Part shown: positions 50,864 to 61,970 of the stretch, piece by piece
How positions within the stretch are numbered: the stretch's first letter is position 1
Layout: each line of letters opens with the position of its first letter
Source: Saccharomycopsis crataegensis
Lineage: Eukaryota; Ascomycota; Saccharomycetes; Ascoideales; Saccharomycopsidaceae
DNA length: 64,000 bases
Direction of reading: 5' to 3'
NCBI RefSeq assembly: GCF_037102585.1
Contig: NW_027043819.1
Span: 2,046,001 to 2,110,000, forward strand
Made by a program: the position numbers and the translations under genes
Notes under the pieces: model-generated
The model's input: the letters and a program-made list of their open reading frames with translations, nothing else
The model's database searches: none
What the model was told of the DNA's origin: nothing

Positions 50864-52462
50864 TTAAATTTGAATAATAAAAAAGTAAAGAAATATAGCA
50901 ATGAGTCCCACTACAATAAAATCAGTCAAGATTGCAGTGAGCACTTTTATGCACGAGGATTTGAAACTACCCTTACTTTTATAATAGGTTGTATTTGCCC
51001 TGGACCTTGCCCGTTTTCTATAGCTGCTTAAAGACGACAGATAATCATCTCTATCATCTTCAATATCAATACTAAATGATTCCATGCCATTGGAAGATAC
51101 TGCTGAGTAAGGCGATTCATTTTTATGAGTTTTGAAACTCTTGAACAATTTGGCTATGAAGTCCTTTGATCCACTTCCATGATATCTATTCATCTTGGAA
51201 TAACCAGTACTTCTCATCGGGACAAAAAGACTTCTATAATCATAAATGATAATGATGATCCCTGAAAGTACTGCCAGAATGGCGTACGCGATGATATCGC
51301 TGTATGGTGTTGATGAATAGCAGATTTCCGTCGTGAAACTAATTTTGGATTTATCAAATTCTTCTCCCTCTGTGTTTTCATCAACTATCGTCAATAACTG
51401 GACGGCGGGCTTTTGAATCCCCATGGTCATCGATATGGACTTGACAGTAATCTCAGGGACAATGTATTCGTTGCCATTATATTCGTACGGATGCTCAACA
51501 TAACAATAGTCATGATCATCACCCGAAAATACAAAATCTGGCCTGGTTTTCGTCAAAATTTCTTGGGATACATCTTCATCGAGTACTGTCTGATACTGAT
51601 ACCCAGCAAAAAATGGGAAACTATCTGCTTCACGTAACGGCCCACACGATGCTGCTTTAGGTCTCATTAATGGAACGTGTGTCAACAATATCCGCGGCTT
51701 ATCCTTCTGCAAATTGCCTATTTTATCCAATAGCTTATGAGGTTTTTCATATATTCTCGGGTTCTCAGTATTTGATAATGCCAAAGTATTCAATGGCATA
51801 AACAACGTGTTGAAAATTTCATAGGGTATCGGGTCTCCAAAAGATTGTTCGAATCTTTCTAAAGAATGCTCTTTAATCCCATTCTTCCAACCAATGTCAT
51901 GGTTTCCTGGAACAGTTGCGATAAAATTCTTTGATCCAATATTATTGTAGTCTTTGAAGGTCCTGTGGAATCTATCCATTTCTCGTTCATAGTAAACATC
52001 CGATGATGAGCGGCCATTATCATGGTAATCGCCTAAAAAAATAATGGAATCTGGTTTTAGAACTTTAGATAAATACTTGAAGCTTCTCTTGAGATATTTA
52101 TCACTGGTGTGCTTCGTAATTGTCAAAAAGAAAGGGTTATATGAGGGATAAGTATGGTTATCTACAAATTGTGGATCAGCTACTAATAGCACATTGTGAT
52201 GGTTCTTCAATTCAAGATGCTATGATAATGTCAGTAAATTTGGAATTGGAAATGGATAAATTCTAACCAATGGTTGGAATAGAAAGAAAATAACAACAAT
52301 CAAATAGGAATAGAAATCGTAACATACTTTGTTCCAATTTGACCACTGGCACTGTTTTGCTAGTGATTTGGGAATATGCTTTTCATGGTACCAGTACACT
52401 ACTATCCATAGTAGTGACAAACTTAAAAGAAGTTTGTAGCGTAGCACATATTTGAATAGCAT
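50864..52462 (-). CDS. Cdc1/Ted1-family GPI-anchor phosphodiesterase, two exons
   Basis: 496 aa after splicing: exon 1 52462-52328 (45 codons from MLFKYVLRYK), intron 52220-52327 (108 nt; GTATGT donor, TTACTGAC branch site, CATAG acceptor), exon 2 52219-50864. The join reads CQWSNWNK then HLELKNHHNVLLVADPQ, matching the family's CxW-W linker. These ER proteins remove ethanolamine phosphate from GPI anchors (Cdc1 from mannose 1, Ted1 from mannose 2). A membrane span lies at about 8-28. The metallophosphatase motifs ADPQ, GDYHD, GNHD and GDDHDY are all present. Two further spans lie near 340-360 and at the C-terminus. Cdc1 and Ted1 cannot be told apart with confidence, so I leave the symbol empty. 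Confidence 0.88.
52220..52327 (-). other. Intron of the Cdc1/Ted1-like gene
   Basis: 108-nt intron with GTATGT donor, TTTACTGAC branch site and CATAG acceptor. Exon 1 provides the signal-anchor span and the conserved CQWSNW linker. Confidence 0.88.
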
Positions 52463-52764
52463 TGTTGCCACCGGTAGATGTATAATAAGGGCAAAGCAAA
52501 ACAACTAACACCAATGTTTCTGTAAGGAACACCGGGGGGTTATCGACTAAACTAATGATTTATCTATTTAAAAAACAACTTTTACACGAGGATCCAGAAT
52601 AATGGGTCCTATTTTCACCATCTTTTTTTTTTTTTTTTTTCTTCTTTTGCTTCCAACATCACAATGTTTTTTTTTTTATTTTTGCTCCTTCCATTCCGAC
52701 AAGTTGGCGATTAGGAAACACCACGAGAAGTTAAATGAATCAAGGGATTTTTTGAATCGCAGGG

Positions 52765-54414
52765 ATGGAAAATGGTCAGAAGCAGCTATATTTCCAAAAT
52801 GACGGGGGTGTACCAGAGGAAAATATTGATTTTCTATTGAACACCAGAAATGATGACAAGGGACATAATGCTGAGGACATTGATCTTGAATTTAATAGTT
52901 TTGCATTGGAATATAATTTGATGTCTAATGTGAGCACCCGAAAGTTTCACAAAAAGACTCAAGGAAAGTCATCAAAGACACACACATCTAAGCCAATAAA
53001 TCACATGAACAGCAGTAATAACAGCTCTCTTAAGGATATATTTGATGATTTGGATATCGACATAGATGATAATGATGAGGATGATTTTAATGAGAACGAT
53101 ATGGATGACAGAGGCAGACCTAAAGCTGAAACCAAGGCTTCAAAGCCAATTTCAAAAAAACCAAAAAAAAGACACTCGCAACAACCAAAGTTAACCCCCA
53201 CTTCGAATGAGCCCAAAAATAATGGCAAAAATCGTCACAAGCCAAGAAGAGACTTTGATATTGCTAAATTCATAGACGATAAGTTGAACGAGTCAAGTGA
53301 TGCCGAGGATTGTCACAGTCATGTTCGAATTAAAACTGTACCTAAATTAAAGGTGGACGATGATATGCCTAGTGGCGCTGTGTTGACTCGCGATAACAGC
53401 AATGTAATAGTTAACGCGTCTACCACTGATGAGAGTAATCGATATCAACCTAAAGAAGATGTGGTATACAAAAGACTAAAAGATGAAGCCAAGAAAAGAA
53501 AAAATAAGAGAAAGGAAAAAACGAAGAGGAATAAGAAACCAAGTGAGCCAGCACCAATTTCCGTTGTTGATGCTGATGGTGCCGATAATGGGAAAGACTC
53601 TGACAACCAAAAAACCGGAGAGGTATCTGTGATCCCGGATAATGTAATAATTCCAACTGGTACTTTACCAAAATCAACAGTCGAAGATAATTCTAATAAT
53701 GCTCCAACCATTCCAGACACAGTAAAATTTAGTGACAATAACCCACATAATCCTTCAAATGATTGTGATTTTGGGAGCAGGAAAGTTGATGATGTTGTAA
53801 GGCGCATTGATAGAAGGATCTTCTCAGAATCACTTACAAGCGATTTCATTAAAGATATCGTGCTTCATGCCAGTCCATCACTTCAAACAATTTTGAAAAT
53901 TATCATGTCTGGTGAAGTCACTGTGAGAAATGTTCGCGGAAGCTTTTTCAGGTACATACTAAGAATAATAGCGTCGGGAAAATCACCTATGAAGATCTTG
54001 AGCAGTTTAGAGTTCGAAAAGGTTCGATTCATTACTGATCTACCTGATTTACAAATTGAAGATGGTGATTTGGATAGCCGAAAGGGCGAATATATTATTA
54101 ATTTTGAGGCGTTGAAATATTTTGGATTCATTACCCTTTGGATCATTCACATGATGAAGAAGACGAAATGTTTACGTGAAACTGGACATTCTAAGAACTT
54201 TTTCACCACAAAATTTTTGACCCATTCAAGCCTACAACAGCATAAGGAGTACTTGCCGCACATTTGGTCGGGCAAAATCATTGCTAATAAAAGGGTCGAA
54301 CATAAAGTAAAAGAATTGACTCACTCATATCCTTATGATGAGAAGGTGTTCGTTCTAATATTACGCTGTTTAAAGATTAAGTTTGATTCAAAACACCTTG
54401 ATAAGGGAAGTTAG
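52765..54414 (+). CDS. Unidentified nuclear-type protein
   Basis: 549 aa from the ATG at 52765 (MENGQKQLYF). I do not recognise it. The first 120 residues are polar and acidic (an Asp-rich DIDIDDNDEDDFNENDMDD near 97-115). Residues 120-180 and 220-260 are strongly basic, including KRLKDEAKKRKNKRKEKTKR, which resembles a nuclear signal. Residues about 280-345 are low-complexity. The last 200 residues look globular and helical: RRIFSESLTSDFIKDIVLHA, VRGSFFRYILRIIASGKSP, ALKYFGFITLWIIHMMKKTK and HKVKELTHSYPYDEKVFVLI. The layout suggests a chromatin or RNA-bound protein with a C-terminal interaction domain, which is inference. It is divergent from the Cdc1/Ted1-like gene. Confidence 0.7.
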   Translation: MENGQKQLYFQNDGGVPEENIDFLLNTRNDDKGHNAEDIDLEFNSFALEYNLMSNVSTRKFHKKTQGKSSKTHTSKPINHMNSSNNSSLKDIFDDLDIDIDDNDEDDFNENDMDDRGRPKAETKASKPISKKPKKRHSQQPKLTPTSNEPKNNGKNRHKPRRDFDIAKFIDDKLNESSDAEDCHSHVRIKTVPKLKVDDDMPSGAVLTRDNSNVIVNASTTDESNRYQPKEDVVYKRLKDEAKKRKNKRKEKTKRNKKPSEPAPISVVDADGADNGKDSDNQKTGEVSVIPDNVIIPTGTLPKSTVEDNSNNAPTIPDTVKFSDNNPHNPSNDCDFGSRKVDDVVRRIDRRIFSESLTSDFIKDIVLHASPSLQTILKIIMSGEVTVRNVRGSFFRYILRIIASGKSPMKILSSLEFEKVRFITDLPDLQIEDGDLDSRKGEYIINFEALKYFGFITLWIIHMMKKTKCLRETGHSKNFFTTKFLTHSSLQQHKEYLPHIWSGKIIANKRVEHKVKELTHSYPYDEKVFVLILRCLKIKFDSKHLDKGS

Positions 54415-54932
54415 CGAGTGATGTGCAAATGCGATGGTTTTTTTTTTTTTTTCATTTACTTTTCATTTTTTTTTTTTTTTTTTTCTATTGTATAATATAT
54501 TTGTAGATATAATTTATCATTATCAATTTCATATCACGGTTCAGAAGATAAGGACAATTTAAATGGGATGAAACAATAATTTAGGTGCTACTCATCTATA
54601 GTAAGAAAATGTAGAGTGTAAGCAATATATCTTCAAATTACAATAAATAAAAAAGTAATTATCAATTAAAAACAATCCAGGAAATGAAAACATAAAACAC
54701 CCAGGTAAATAATATATTGATGAAAGAAGAAAGGTTAAGTAAATATCAGGAAAAAAAGAAACAACAGTAATATTATTTCAAAAGTGTCAAATGGCAAATA
54801 ATAATAATAATAATAATGACAATATGTATAGTCCATAAGAAGCAAAAATTTATCAAAAGAAAAAGAATAGAAGATTACGGGCTTTGTAACGGAGAGGAAA
54901 ACCGAGTCTTGCACAATTCTTCAATTTGGAAA
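54415..54932. other. Convergent 3' region, orphan / CLD1-like
   Basis: T tracts at 54439-54452 and 54467-54484 and an AAT repeat at 54797-54818. Nothing gene-like was seen. Confidence 0.5.
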
Positions 54933-56399
54933 TCAATCTAACCATTCACCCAAGAAGTTCATAATTTCATCCTGAAATCCCTCAGGGTTATCCAAATAAA
55001 CATGATGACCTGCGTTTGGAACCACCACGTACTGAGAATACTTTTCATCATTATTGTATATATCGTTATGAAGCTTATTAATTTTTGCACTTAGGGCCTT
55101 TCCGGCAGATTTATTCATCCAGTCCACATCACCGTACATCCAAAGACTAGGAACGTTCTTTAAAATGGTTGTTGGTCTGGAATCATTATAATGATATTCG
55201 TGAAACTTATTGGTGGTGATATCGTCAACTGAATCAGGAATTCTATCAAACATTGGGAAATATGCCATGGTGACCGGAGCTAACAATCTGGTGATACAAC
55301 TTTCACCACTTTTTTTCAACCCAACCACTGAATAATAAACATATTTATGAAGCAAAATATACTCATCAACACTGTTCAAATTCCCCGAGAACCTTCTTCT
55401 GGACCAATTAGACACGAATTTAGAACCAAAAGGTCCGGCAAATCTCACTGGTGACAACGGGGCAATCAAGTGACGGCTCCAAAAGAATTCAACGAGTTTT
55501 GGTATCGAAGGGCCGGCTTTTGGCTGTTCTCCGGAGGATAGGTCATTGACGGCTTCATTTTTCGAATCTAGATGAGTATCAGTGTTAATGGAGTCTTCGG
55601 AAACCGTTGTGACTTCTCCAGCAATCTCCTTGGTCATATCCGAACTTTTTAATAATTCCGAATTTTTGAGATTTCCCATTTGAAACTCCGATTGAATTTG
55701 TGATTCTATATAACTATTTACCAAATTCAATTTAGCAGAAGTTTCGCTTCTTTCCACTCCAACGGGGCTGACCAAAATGAGCTTTGCTAAATGCTCAGGG
55801 TATTTCAAGCTGTACAAGAAACTGATGAGGCCGCCCAAGGAATGACCAATTAAGACAAATTCTCCATCGAGGTGTCTGTTAATTCTCCAAGCCTCGATTG
55901 CATCAATGAAGAAGTTTTCTACTTTTTTCAAATCTTGAGCTTTTGAATCTTTGGAACTGAATTTTGGGAATTTCGGTCTAGACGACGATCCGAACCCGAG
56001 CAAGTCAATGAAATGTAGTTTAGCGTTTTTCATATTTGACATTGCTTCAAAGTTCTTGAAGAAAAACCCGAGAGAAGCACCAAATCCATGAACAATTAAG
56101 ATATGTTTTGCCTTTGGATCATCATAACCGACGGACTTATCGTTATCGATGAATAATTCATGGATGTAATCTCCTTTCTTATTGACCGGGACGTCAATAA
56201 GTGTGGCAACACGGTTGTCGTTGGCATCAGGATTAGTTGGGAAGAAAGAAATGTTTCGGGACAATAGCTCAAATTCCAGGGAAAGTAACCGAGAAGAGTT
56301 TGCGGTTAACCAATGGCCAAACGACTGGAAAACGTCTATGCGCGGAAGAAATTCATTATTGATAGTTGAAGGGTTGGTGCTTGCAGCTGCTGATGCCAT
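54933..56399 (-). CDS. Alpha/beta hydrolase of the CLD1/ICT1/ECM18 family
   Basis: 488 aa from the ATG at 56399 (MASAAASTNP); the frame continues upstream without an ATG in good context. The family includes the mitochondrial cardiolipin deacylase Cld1 and the acyl-CoA-dependent lysophosphatidic acid acyltransferase Ict1, and is related to human ABHD4/5. Visible motifs are HGFGASLGFFFKNFE (oxyanion loop, about 165-180), GHSLGG with the nucleophile serine (about 250-255), and VSPVGVERSE. The acyltransferase-type HxxxxD occurs as HHVYLD near 470, just before NPEGFQDEIMNF. An extra polar loop of about 100 residues (290-385, Ser/Glu-rich) interrupts the cap. The first 50 residues could be a mitochondrial signal, but this is not clear. 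Confidence 0.85.
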   Translation of the reverse strand: MASAAASTNPSTINNEFLPRIDVFQSFGHWLTANSSRLLSLEFELLSRNISFFPTNPDANDNRVATLIDVPVNKKGDYIHELFIDNDKSVGYDDPKAKHILIVHGFGASLGFFFKNFEAMSNMKNAKLHFIDLLGFGSSSRPKFPKFSSKDSKAQDLKKVENFFIDAIEAWRINRHLDGEFVLIGHSLGGLISFLYSLKYPEHLAKLILVSPVGVERSETSAKLNLVNSYIESQIQSEFQMGNLKNSELLKSSDMTKEIAGEVTTVSEDSINTDTHLDSKNEAVNDLSSGEQPKAGPSIPKLVEFFWSRHLIAPLSPVRFAGPFGSKFVSNWSRRRFSGNLNSVDEYILLHKYVYYSVVGLKKSGESCITRLLAPVTMAYFPMFDRIPDSVDDITTNKFHEYHYNDSRPTTILKNVPSLWMYGDVDWMNKSAGKALSAKINKLHNDIYNNDEKYSQYVVVPNAGHHVYLDNPEGFQDEIMNFLGEWLD

Positions 56400-56934
56400 G
56401 TAGAGAGAGTAGTAATGATAATGATAATATATATAAGTGTAGAACGGTTTATGAGAGCGTATGATGATTGTAAGAGAAAAGAAGGCGGTGGACGAAGAAA
56501 GTATAGAAGAAAGTGACAAAAAAGAAAAGCTGCTAAGAAACACAACAGACAATAGGAATTTGATAGATACGTCTCTTGCCGCACCGTGCACACGCTGTGT
56601 AACCAGCAATGTGTGTCATATATTACGTAAGTACGGAGACACACAACGCCCTCACAGGCAACGGGGATCAGTATCCAACACACAGAATTATATATATAAA
56701 TGATATATATATATATTGCCTGCGTGGCATCGCTTTTATGTAATCGATGTGGGTCCTCTCTCCCACTTATTCCCATAAATGGCTGTCACCGCTGGTGGCA
56801 CATGACCATCAACGTGACCAGAAGGGCCGCACTGAACAGAAAAAAGGTGAAACACAGCCTGAAAGTAAACCCACCATCGGTCACTTGTATATCCCACATA
56901 TAAAATATAGAATATTGCATTCGGTAAACAGGAA
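56400..56934. promoter_or_regulatory. Divergent promoter CLD1-like / TVP18
   Basis: About 535 bases serving both genes. It has TA-rich runs at 56429-56438 and 56689-56714, with GC-richer stretches around 56575-56660. No gene was seen. Confidence 0.45.
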
Positions 56935-57450
56935 ATGGCTGGTGTTGATATCTCGGTGCTCAAGCACTTTATCAGCTTCGATGGCTTGAAAAACGACGCC
57001 AAGAGTAAAAATTTCAGCGTGTACGGCAAATGGTTGGGGATCTTCTCGGTGCTTTTGTGTCTTGCGTTGGGGATTTCAAACATCTTCCGTTTTGATTTGA
57101 TCATCATCTTCTCTATTCTTGCCATTGTCCAAGGGGTCCTTGTGTTGTTGGTGGAGCTCCCGTTCCTTCTTAAGATTTGTCCTTTCAATGCTGACTTCAC
57201 CGGAGTCATGAAGCAATTCAATAACAATTGGCCAAGAGTGGGATTCTATGTGTTACTTGCCGTGATTCAATGGCTCTCGTTGGTCATCAAGGCGACTTCC
57301 TTGATCACATTGGCAGTGTTATGGACGTTTTGTGCTATAATGTACGCTATTTCTGCTGCCACCCATCAAGAATTTCACAATGGCACTGAAGGTGCGGGTA
57401 TTGCTGCCGTCTCCGACATTCCTCCAAGTGCTATTAGACAGGTTCTTTAA
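56935..57450 (+). CDS. TVP18: Golgi membrane protein Tvp18
   Basis: 171 aa. Tvp18 is a small tetra-spanning protein of late Golgi vesicles; its molecular role is unknown. Four membrane spans are visible at about 30-50, 54-76, 98-118 and 120-142. Family segments are FSVYGKWLGIFSVLLCLALG, FNADFTGVMKQFNNNWPRVG and the ATHQEFHNGTEGAG tail. Length agrees with S. cerevisiae Tvp18 (167 aa). Confidence 0.95.
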   Translation: MAGVDISVLKHFISFDGLKNDAKSKNFSVYGKWLGIFSVLLCLALGISNIFRFDLIIIFSILAIVQGVLVLLVELPFLLKICPFNADFTGVMKQFNNNWPRVGFYVLLAVIQWLSLVIKATSLITLAVLWTFCAIMYAISAATHQEFHNGTEGAGIAAVSDIPPSAIRQVL

Positions 57451-58081
57451 AATAGACTGAGCAAAGGGGAAAAAAAAAAGGAAATGGAATTGGGACTTAA
57501 CGGGATAAAAGACTCCATCTATCTGGGAGAAATGTTGAGGATTTTTTTTTTATTTAAAACCAAAAAAAGAATATTTATGGGTGAATTGATTGATTTTGTT
57601 TGTTTGCTTTTAGTATGTCTCTGGCAGAACTTGCTAGCTAGTAAATAACTTCTTATTACGTTTATTTTTGTTTTTATTTTTATTTCTATCATTATTATTA
57701 TCATTGAACAAAAAGCCCAGCCGATGTGGGTCTTATTGTTATGTAAATTATTCGGTTGGCAGCGTTATGTTTTGGTCACTATTGTTTGTAGGGTTGCCCA
57801 ACCGTTGGTTGACACATGACTCTGTGCCATATTCTGATGGGTGGGTGAGATGCGTTTTTAATGGAAAAATCTTTGCAGTGCTTAAGCTCCATCGACCCCA
57901 ACAATTACACCACATTATAATAAATAACATAGTATCCGGAGTTTGTTTCGGAGAAGAATACTATTCTATTAGTCAGCGAATGAGGTCATTTATGCTCCAT
58001 CACAATTCTTAATAAGAAGGGAAGCATTCGCCTTATGAAAATATAAAAAACACCCAAGATACACTATCTCTGATAACAACA
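57451..58081. other. Intergenic region TVP18 to the CHY/RING gene
   Basis: AT-rich on the left, mixed composition on the right. A 114-codon frame at 57668-58012 has no protein-like features and I treat it as noise. Confidence 0.45.
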
Positions 58082-60916
58082 ATGAATATTGGCCACGACT
58101 ATGACCGAGATTATTTGTCGCCATCAAGCGATTGTGTCAATCTGGAAGAAGAATCCGAGTATTTCTCCGAAAAGCTGGAAAATATCGATGCGAATTTCAT
58201 CGACAAAGATTTCCTCAAATTCCACCTTCCTCTGATCAACAATTTTCTATGGAATAATAATAACAGTACAACCGATGGAAAAGATACAACAAATGATAGG
58301 GAAACCTCTAATATTCCAGATAGTCGGTTCCAGAATACGCGAAAAGAACAACTTCAAACCTTCTTGAATGATTTATCAAATGGGTTTTCCATGAAATTTG
58401 CCGCACAAAGATTAAGTTATCTAAGATCAACAACAAGAAACTTCATGAATTCGTCCTATCTCTCCTATAATACTAATAACAATACTAATAACAATACTAA
58501 TAGCAATGATGATGGTAACAATAATAATGCACCAACAAATAGTCTACCCGATAATGGCCCAACAATGGAAAATATCGAGCCCAGTGGGGTGGATCTTGCG
58601 ATACAGCCCATTGTACCTCCATTGATTGATGAGGTAGTCTATCCTAAGACCACAAAAAAGAAAAAGAGGATCACAAAGCGGAAGAAGAAATCAGCAAAAA
58701 TGAGAAGAAAGGATTTCAATAATAGGCCAGCTTTCTCTGAATCAGACTCCAATTACTATTTTTCAGAAACTGATGAGGAATACATGGATACCATGAGACT
58801 TTTTAAGAATTATGAAGCCTATGTGAACTTAGATGCAGAAGAATATAAGCATCCTGATATTTTGCGGAAAAGAATCATCACAATTACTAAAATTCATGGA
58901 TTAAGTGACAAGCATAAGGGCCAATTGGTCCAGCGCTTAATGTTGGGCCGTACGAGGATCATTAATGAGAGAATGTCAGAGGAAATCGCTAATATGAAGA
59001 TTGAAGAAAATGAAGATTGGGATATTGACGAGGCTGACGAGTCCGATGAAGAAATTGATGATATTAAGGGTGAAGAAGAAGAACAAGACGAAGAAATAAA
59101 AGAGCAAGAAGAAGAAGAAGAAGAAGAAGAAGAAGAAGAAGATGATGATGAAGATGATGATCAGCAAGAAACAAAAACAATAGGAAAAGCAACTGGTGAT
59201 AAAATGGAGAATGGGAAACTTCCAAGTGTCAAGATTTTGTCAGTTGAAGAACGAGAATCTTTCCATAATGAGGACGAGCAAATTTATGGGTGCCCACATT
59301 ATCAAACAAGTTGCAAATTACAGTGTCCCACATGCCTTAAGTTCTACGCCTGTCGAAACTGCCACGATGCTCAAGAACATACCCATTTGATGTCCAGAAA
59401 AGACGTCCATACAATCGCCTGCATGGTATGTGGTAATATTCAACCACCAGAAGAAGAATGTATTGAATGTGAGAATGTTTTTGCCGATTATTTTTGTGAA
59501 AAATGCAAATTATACGACAATGATCCCAATAAGAATATTTATCATTGTGAAGACTGTGGAATTTGTCGATTAGGGCTTGGTTTAGGGGTAGATTACTATC
59601 ATTGCCATGGCTGCAATGCGTGTATTTCGGTATTGTTAGAAAACGATCATAAATGTATTGAAAATCGTACGAAATGCAACTGCCCCATTTGTGGGGATTT
59701 CATGTTCACTTCCAAGAAAAAAGTGGTGGTTATGCCATGTGGGCATGCCATTCATCAACATTGTTATGATGAGTACGTGAAGAATTTTTATAAATGTCCT
59801 ATTTGCTCGAGAACCATTATTGATATGGCCGCCAGATTTAGAGAGATTGATGAAGAAATTGAAATTCAGCCGATGCCCGAACCTTACAATCTTTGGAAAT
59901 GTGTGATTGCGTGCAATGATTGCAACACCAAATCAGTTTGTAATTATCATATATTAGGATTGAAGTGTGATATTTGCCAAAGTTATAACACTGCCCAAGT
60001 CCGATTGATCAAGCCGGAAGATAATGTTTCCAGGAACGCTGTTATGTCCGAGGATGGGATTATCACCAACACTGAATATGAAGAAGACGAGGACTTTACG
60101 GTAGACGATTATGCCAAAACTTTGGGGATCAATAATAATCAAAATAACAATTTATTAAAGACTTTCTTCAATGATAATTCCGAACACATTCCGTCTGACA
60201 AGGCCAAACTCCCACCAAAGAAGGCCAATAAGAATCAAAGACATAGAAGGGGCGATAGTGTTAGCAAAAGGACAAAAGGGCGAACTAAAAGTCGTTCTAA
60301 TAGTCTCATGTATAATCAACAGGAGAATATCGGTGCTACTGGTGTTGGATATACCAAAAAATTCACCAGTCCAGTGATTTCCAATACGTTTACCAATAAC
60401 ATTAGAAGCATGATCAATTCTGCCACCACATCAACAAATAACTACTACAATGATTTCATTACCGCGGCATTAGAAAGTCTCGATAAAAAGAATTTTGGTG
60501 AAGAGGAGGCATTCACTGAAGGGGATCTTATTAATTTGAATAAAATCAACAATTTGAACTTTCAAGATTTTTTCAATGGGAAAAATTTCAAAGGCAAAGA
60601 AAAATATGGGTCATCCCAAAATGACAATGCTGCTACTAATAACTTGAATATCCATACAGAAAGTGGTATGGGAGGTAAAGCTGTTGATACTATTGACGAA
60701 GAAGACTTGGGACCTGCTGATAATAGCTTGCCATCCTTAGGATATGTGCTTAAAAAATGGGTAAATTCAACCGCAGGTATATCAGATACTGAAGATGAAG
60801 AGTTGAGTGATGAAGAAGAAGATGAGGCGAATGATGAGGCGAATGATGATAATGAAGAAGAAGAAGACGAAGACGACGAAGTGATGTACAATGTTCAGGC
60901 GCTAAATCAGAGGTAA
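58082..60916 (+). CDS. CHY/CTCHY/RING E3 ubiquitin ligase (Pirh2-type)
   Basis: 944 aa. Pirh2/RCHY1-type proteins are RING ubiquitin ligases. The N-terminal 320 residues are polar with Asn repeats and a basic patch KKKKRITKRKKKSAKMRRK (about 197-215). A long Glu/Asp tract (about 320-365) is coded by GAA/GAT repeats. The zinc cluster then runs: CHY finger from CPHYQTSCKLQCPTCLKFYA (about 403-470), CTCHY with YHCEDCGICRLG and YYHCHGCNAC (about 475-535), RING from CNCPICGDFMFTS to YKCPICSRTI (about 538-582), and a zinc ribbon with CNDCNTKS and LKCDICQSYN (about 612-640). The last 300 residues are Asn/Ser-rich and end very acidic. Fission yeast and many yeasts carry such proteins; I recall no full counterpart in S. 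cerevisiae. Confidence 0.92.
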   Translation: MNIGHDYDRDYLSPSSDCVNLEEESEYFSEKLENIDANFIDKDFLKFHLPLINNFLWNNNNSTTDGKDTTNDRETSNIPDSRFQNTRKEQLQTFLNDLSNGFSMKFAAQRLSYLRSTTRNFMNSSYLSYNTNNNTNNNTNSNDDGNNNNAPTNSLPDNGPTMENIEPSGVDLAIQPIVPPLIDEVVYPKTTKKKKRITKRKKKSAKMRRKDFNNRPAFSESDSNYYFSETDEEYMDTMRLFKNYEAYVNLDAEEYKHPDILRKRIITITKIHGLSDKHKGQLVQRLMLGRTRIINERMSEEIANMKIEENEDWDIDEADESDEEIDDIKGEEEEQDEEIKEQEEEEEEEEEEEDDDEDDDQQETKTIGKATGDKMENGKLPSVKILSVEERESFHNEDEQIYGCPHYQTSCKLQCPTCLKFYACRNCHDAQEHTHLMSRKDVHTIACMVCGNIQPPEEECIECENVFADYFCEKCKLYDNDPNKNIYHCEDCGICRLGLGLGVDYYHCHGCNACISVLLENDHKCIENRTKCNCPICGDFMFTSKKKVVVMPCGHAIHQHCYDEYVKNFYKCPICSRTIIDMAARFREIDEEIEIQPMPEPYNLWKCVIACNDCNTKSVCNYHILGLKCDICQSYNTAQVRLIKPEDNVSRNAVMSEDGIITNTEYEEDEDFTVDDYAKTLGINNNQNNNLLKTFFNDNSEHIPSDKAKLPPKKANKNQRHRRGDSVSKRTKGRTKSRSNSLMYNQQENIGATGVGYTKKFTSPVISNTFTNNIRSMINSATTSTNNYYNDFITAALESLDKKNFGEEEAFTEGDLINLNKINNLNFQDFFNGKNFKGKEKYGSSQNDNAATNNLNIHTESGMGGKAVDTIDEEDLGPADNSLPSLGYVLKKWVNSTAGISDTEDEELSDEEEDEANDEANDDNEEEEDEDDEVMYNVQALNQR

Positions 60917-61970
60917 TTTGCATTTGTATCTTTTTTTCTCTGTCATATTTAAATTCAGTTGAATTGAATAGTGATATTATAGATTTATATTATAGATTTC
61001 CTAAAGGTGACGTTTTTATGATGATTTTAAAAAACCAGATTCTTATCTTCTCTCTAGTAGACTTGGTATATTATACCTCCCAGATACTTAACAAATTATC
61101 ATCGATTTGAAACACCATGTAATTGAACGATATAATTTAATTATTTTAGGATCCACAAAGTTTTCTTTAAAAACACCTGAAACTTTTCAATTTGTGATAA
61201 TAGACAGCGAAGAGATTTTCATATTTGAAATAAAAACCACAGCGCTCATACTCAACATCACAAAGTATGGAAGGTAATAAAAGGTAATGCAAGATAATAG
61301 TAAGTAGTGAAAAGTATTAACGAACGAACAGAAAGTTCTGAGAAATAATAGAAAAATCTTCAAAGAACGATTAATGACCGATCACATCATAAAGGGCCAT
61401 TAGTAAAAGTAAAATGATTAAAAAGTCTAATAACATTAAAAATCATTAGGATGATCAAGGCTATGACAAAATAGTATCCAAGATACCTCAAGCATGCTTT
61501 ATGCTACAACTCTGTTAATTCATCCTTTCATTATGGTATTATTATTGAGCCCTTATGACATTGCGTTGTTTCATTTATAATATATAACCGAAATAGAAGA
61601 TATGTCCATCATTGCTTCCGCCTGACGTTTTCCAAACATTGCCAAAGCTTAAAATCATTGATCCTACCTGTATCAAGGATAATTCTCATCCTTTGTATTT
61701 TGGCGAACTCTGATTTCTCCCGTTACATAAGGCTTCCAATTCTGTGATAGCGCAGCCTTCAGCAATCTCTCTTGCAACAGAACAATCCTGTTATTAGATA
61801 AGTTCGAGATGTGTCAAATTTAACAATTCTCAAGATCATATCATTTAATTATTAGAAAGTAATCAAATTATATTAAATTAAAGAACACGAAATGAAAGAA
61901 TGTATATATATATAAAGACAGGAAATTAAAATAAGTATCAAGGTGACTTTTGAGATACGAAATTCTTTGA
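60917..61970. other. 1.05-kb convergent region, CHY/RING / kinesin
   Basis: Unusually long for a convergent pair. It contains repeated AAGGTAAT-like motifs (61271-61290). On the minus strand a 33-codon open stretch (61787-61686) is preceded by an acceptor-like AACAG. I could identify no gene or RNA. Confidence 0.45.

Noticed and set aside
57668-58012. 114-codon frame between TVP18 and the CHY/RING gene
   Set aside because: Starts in a T-rich run, no motif, no coding bias.
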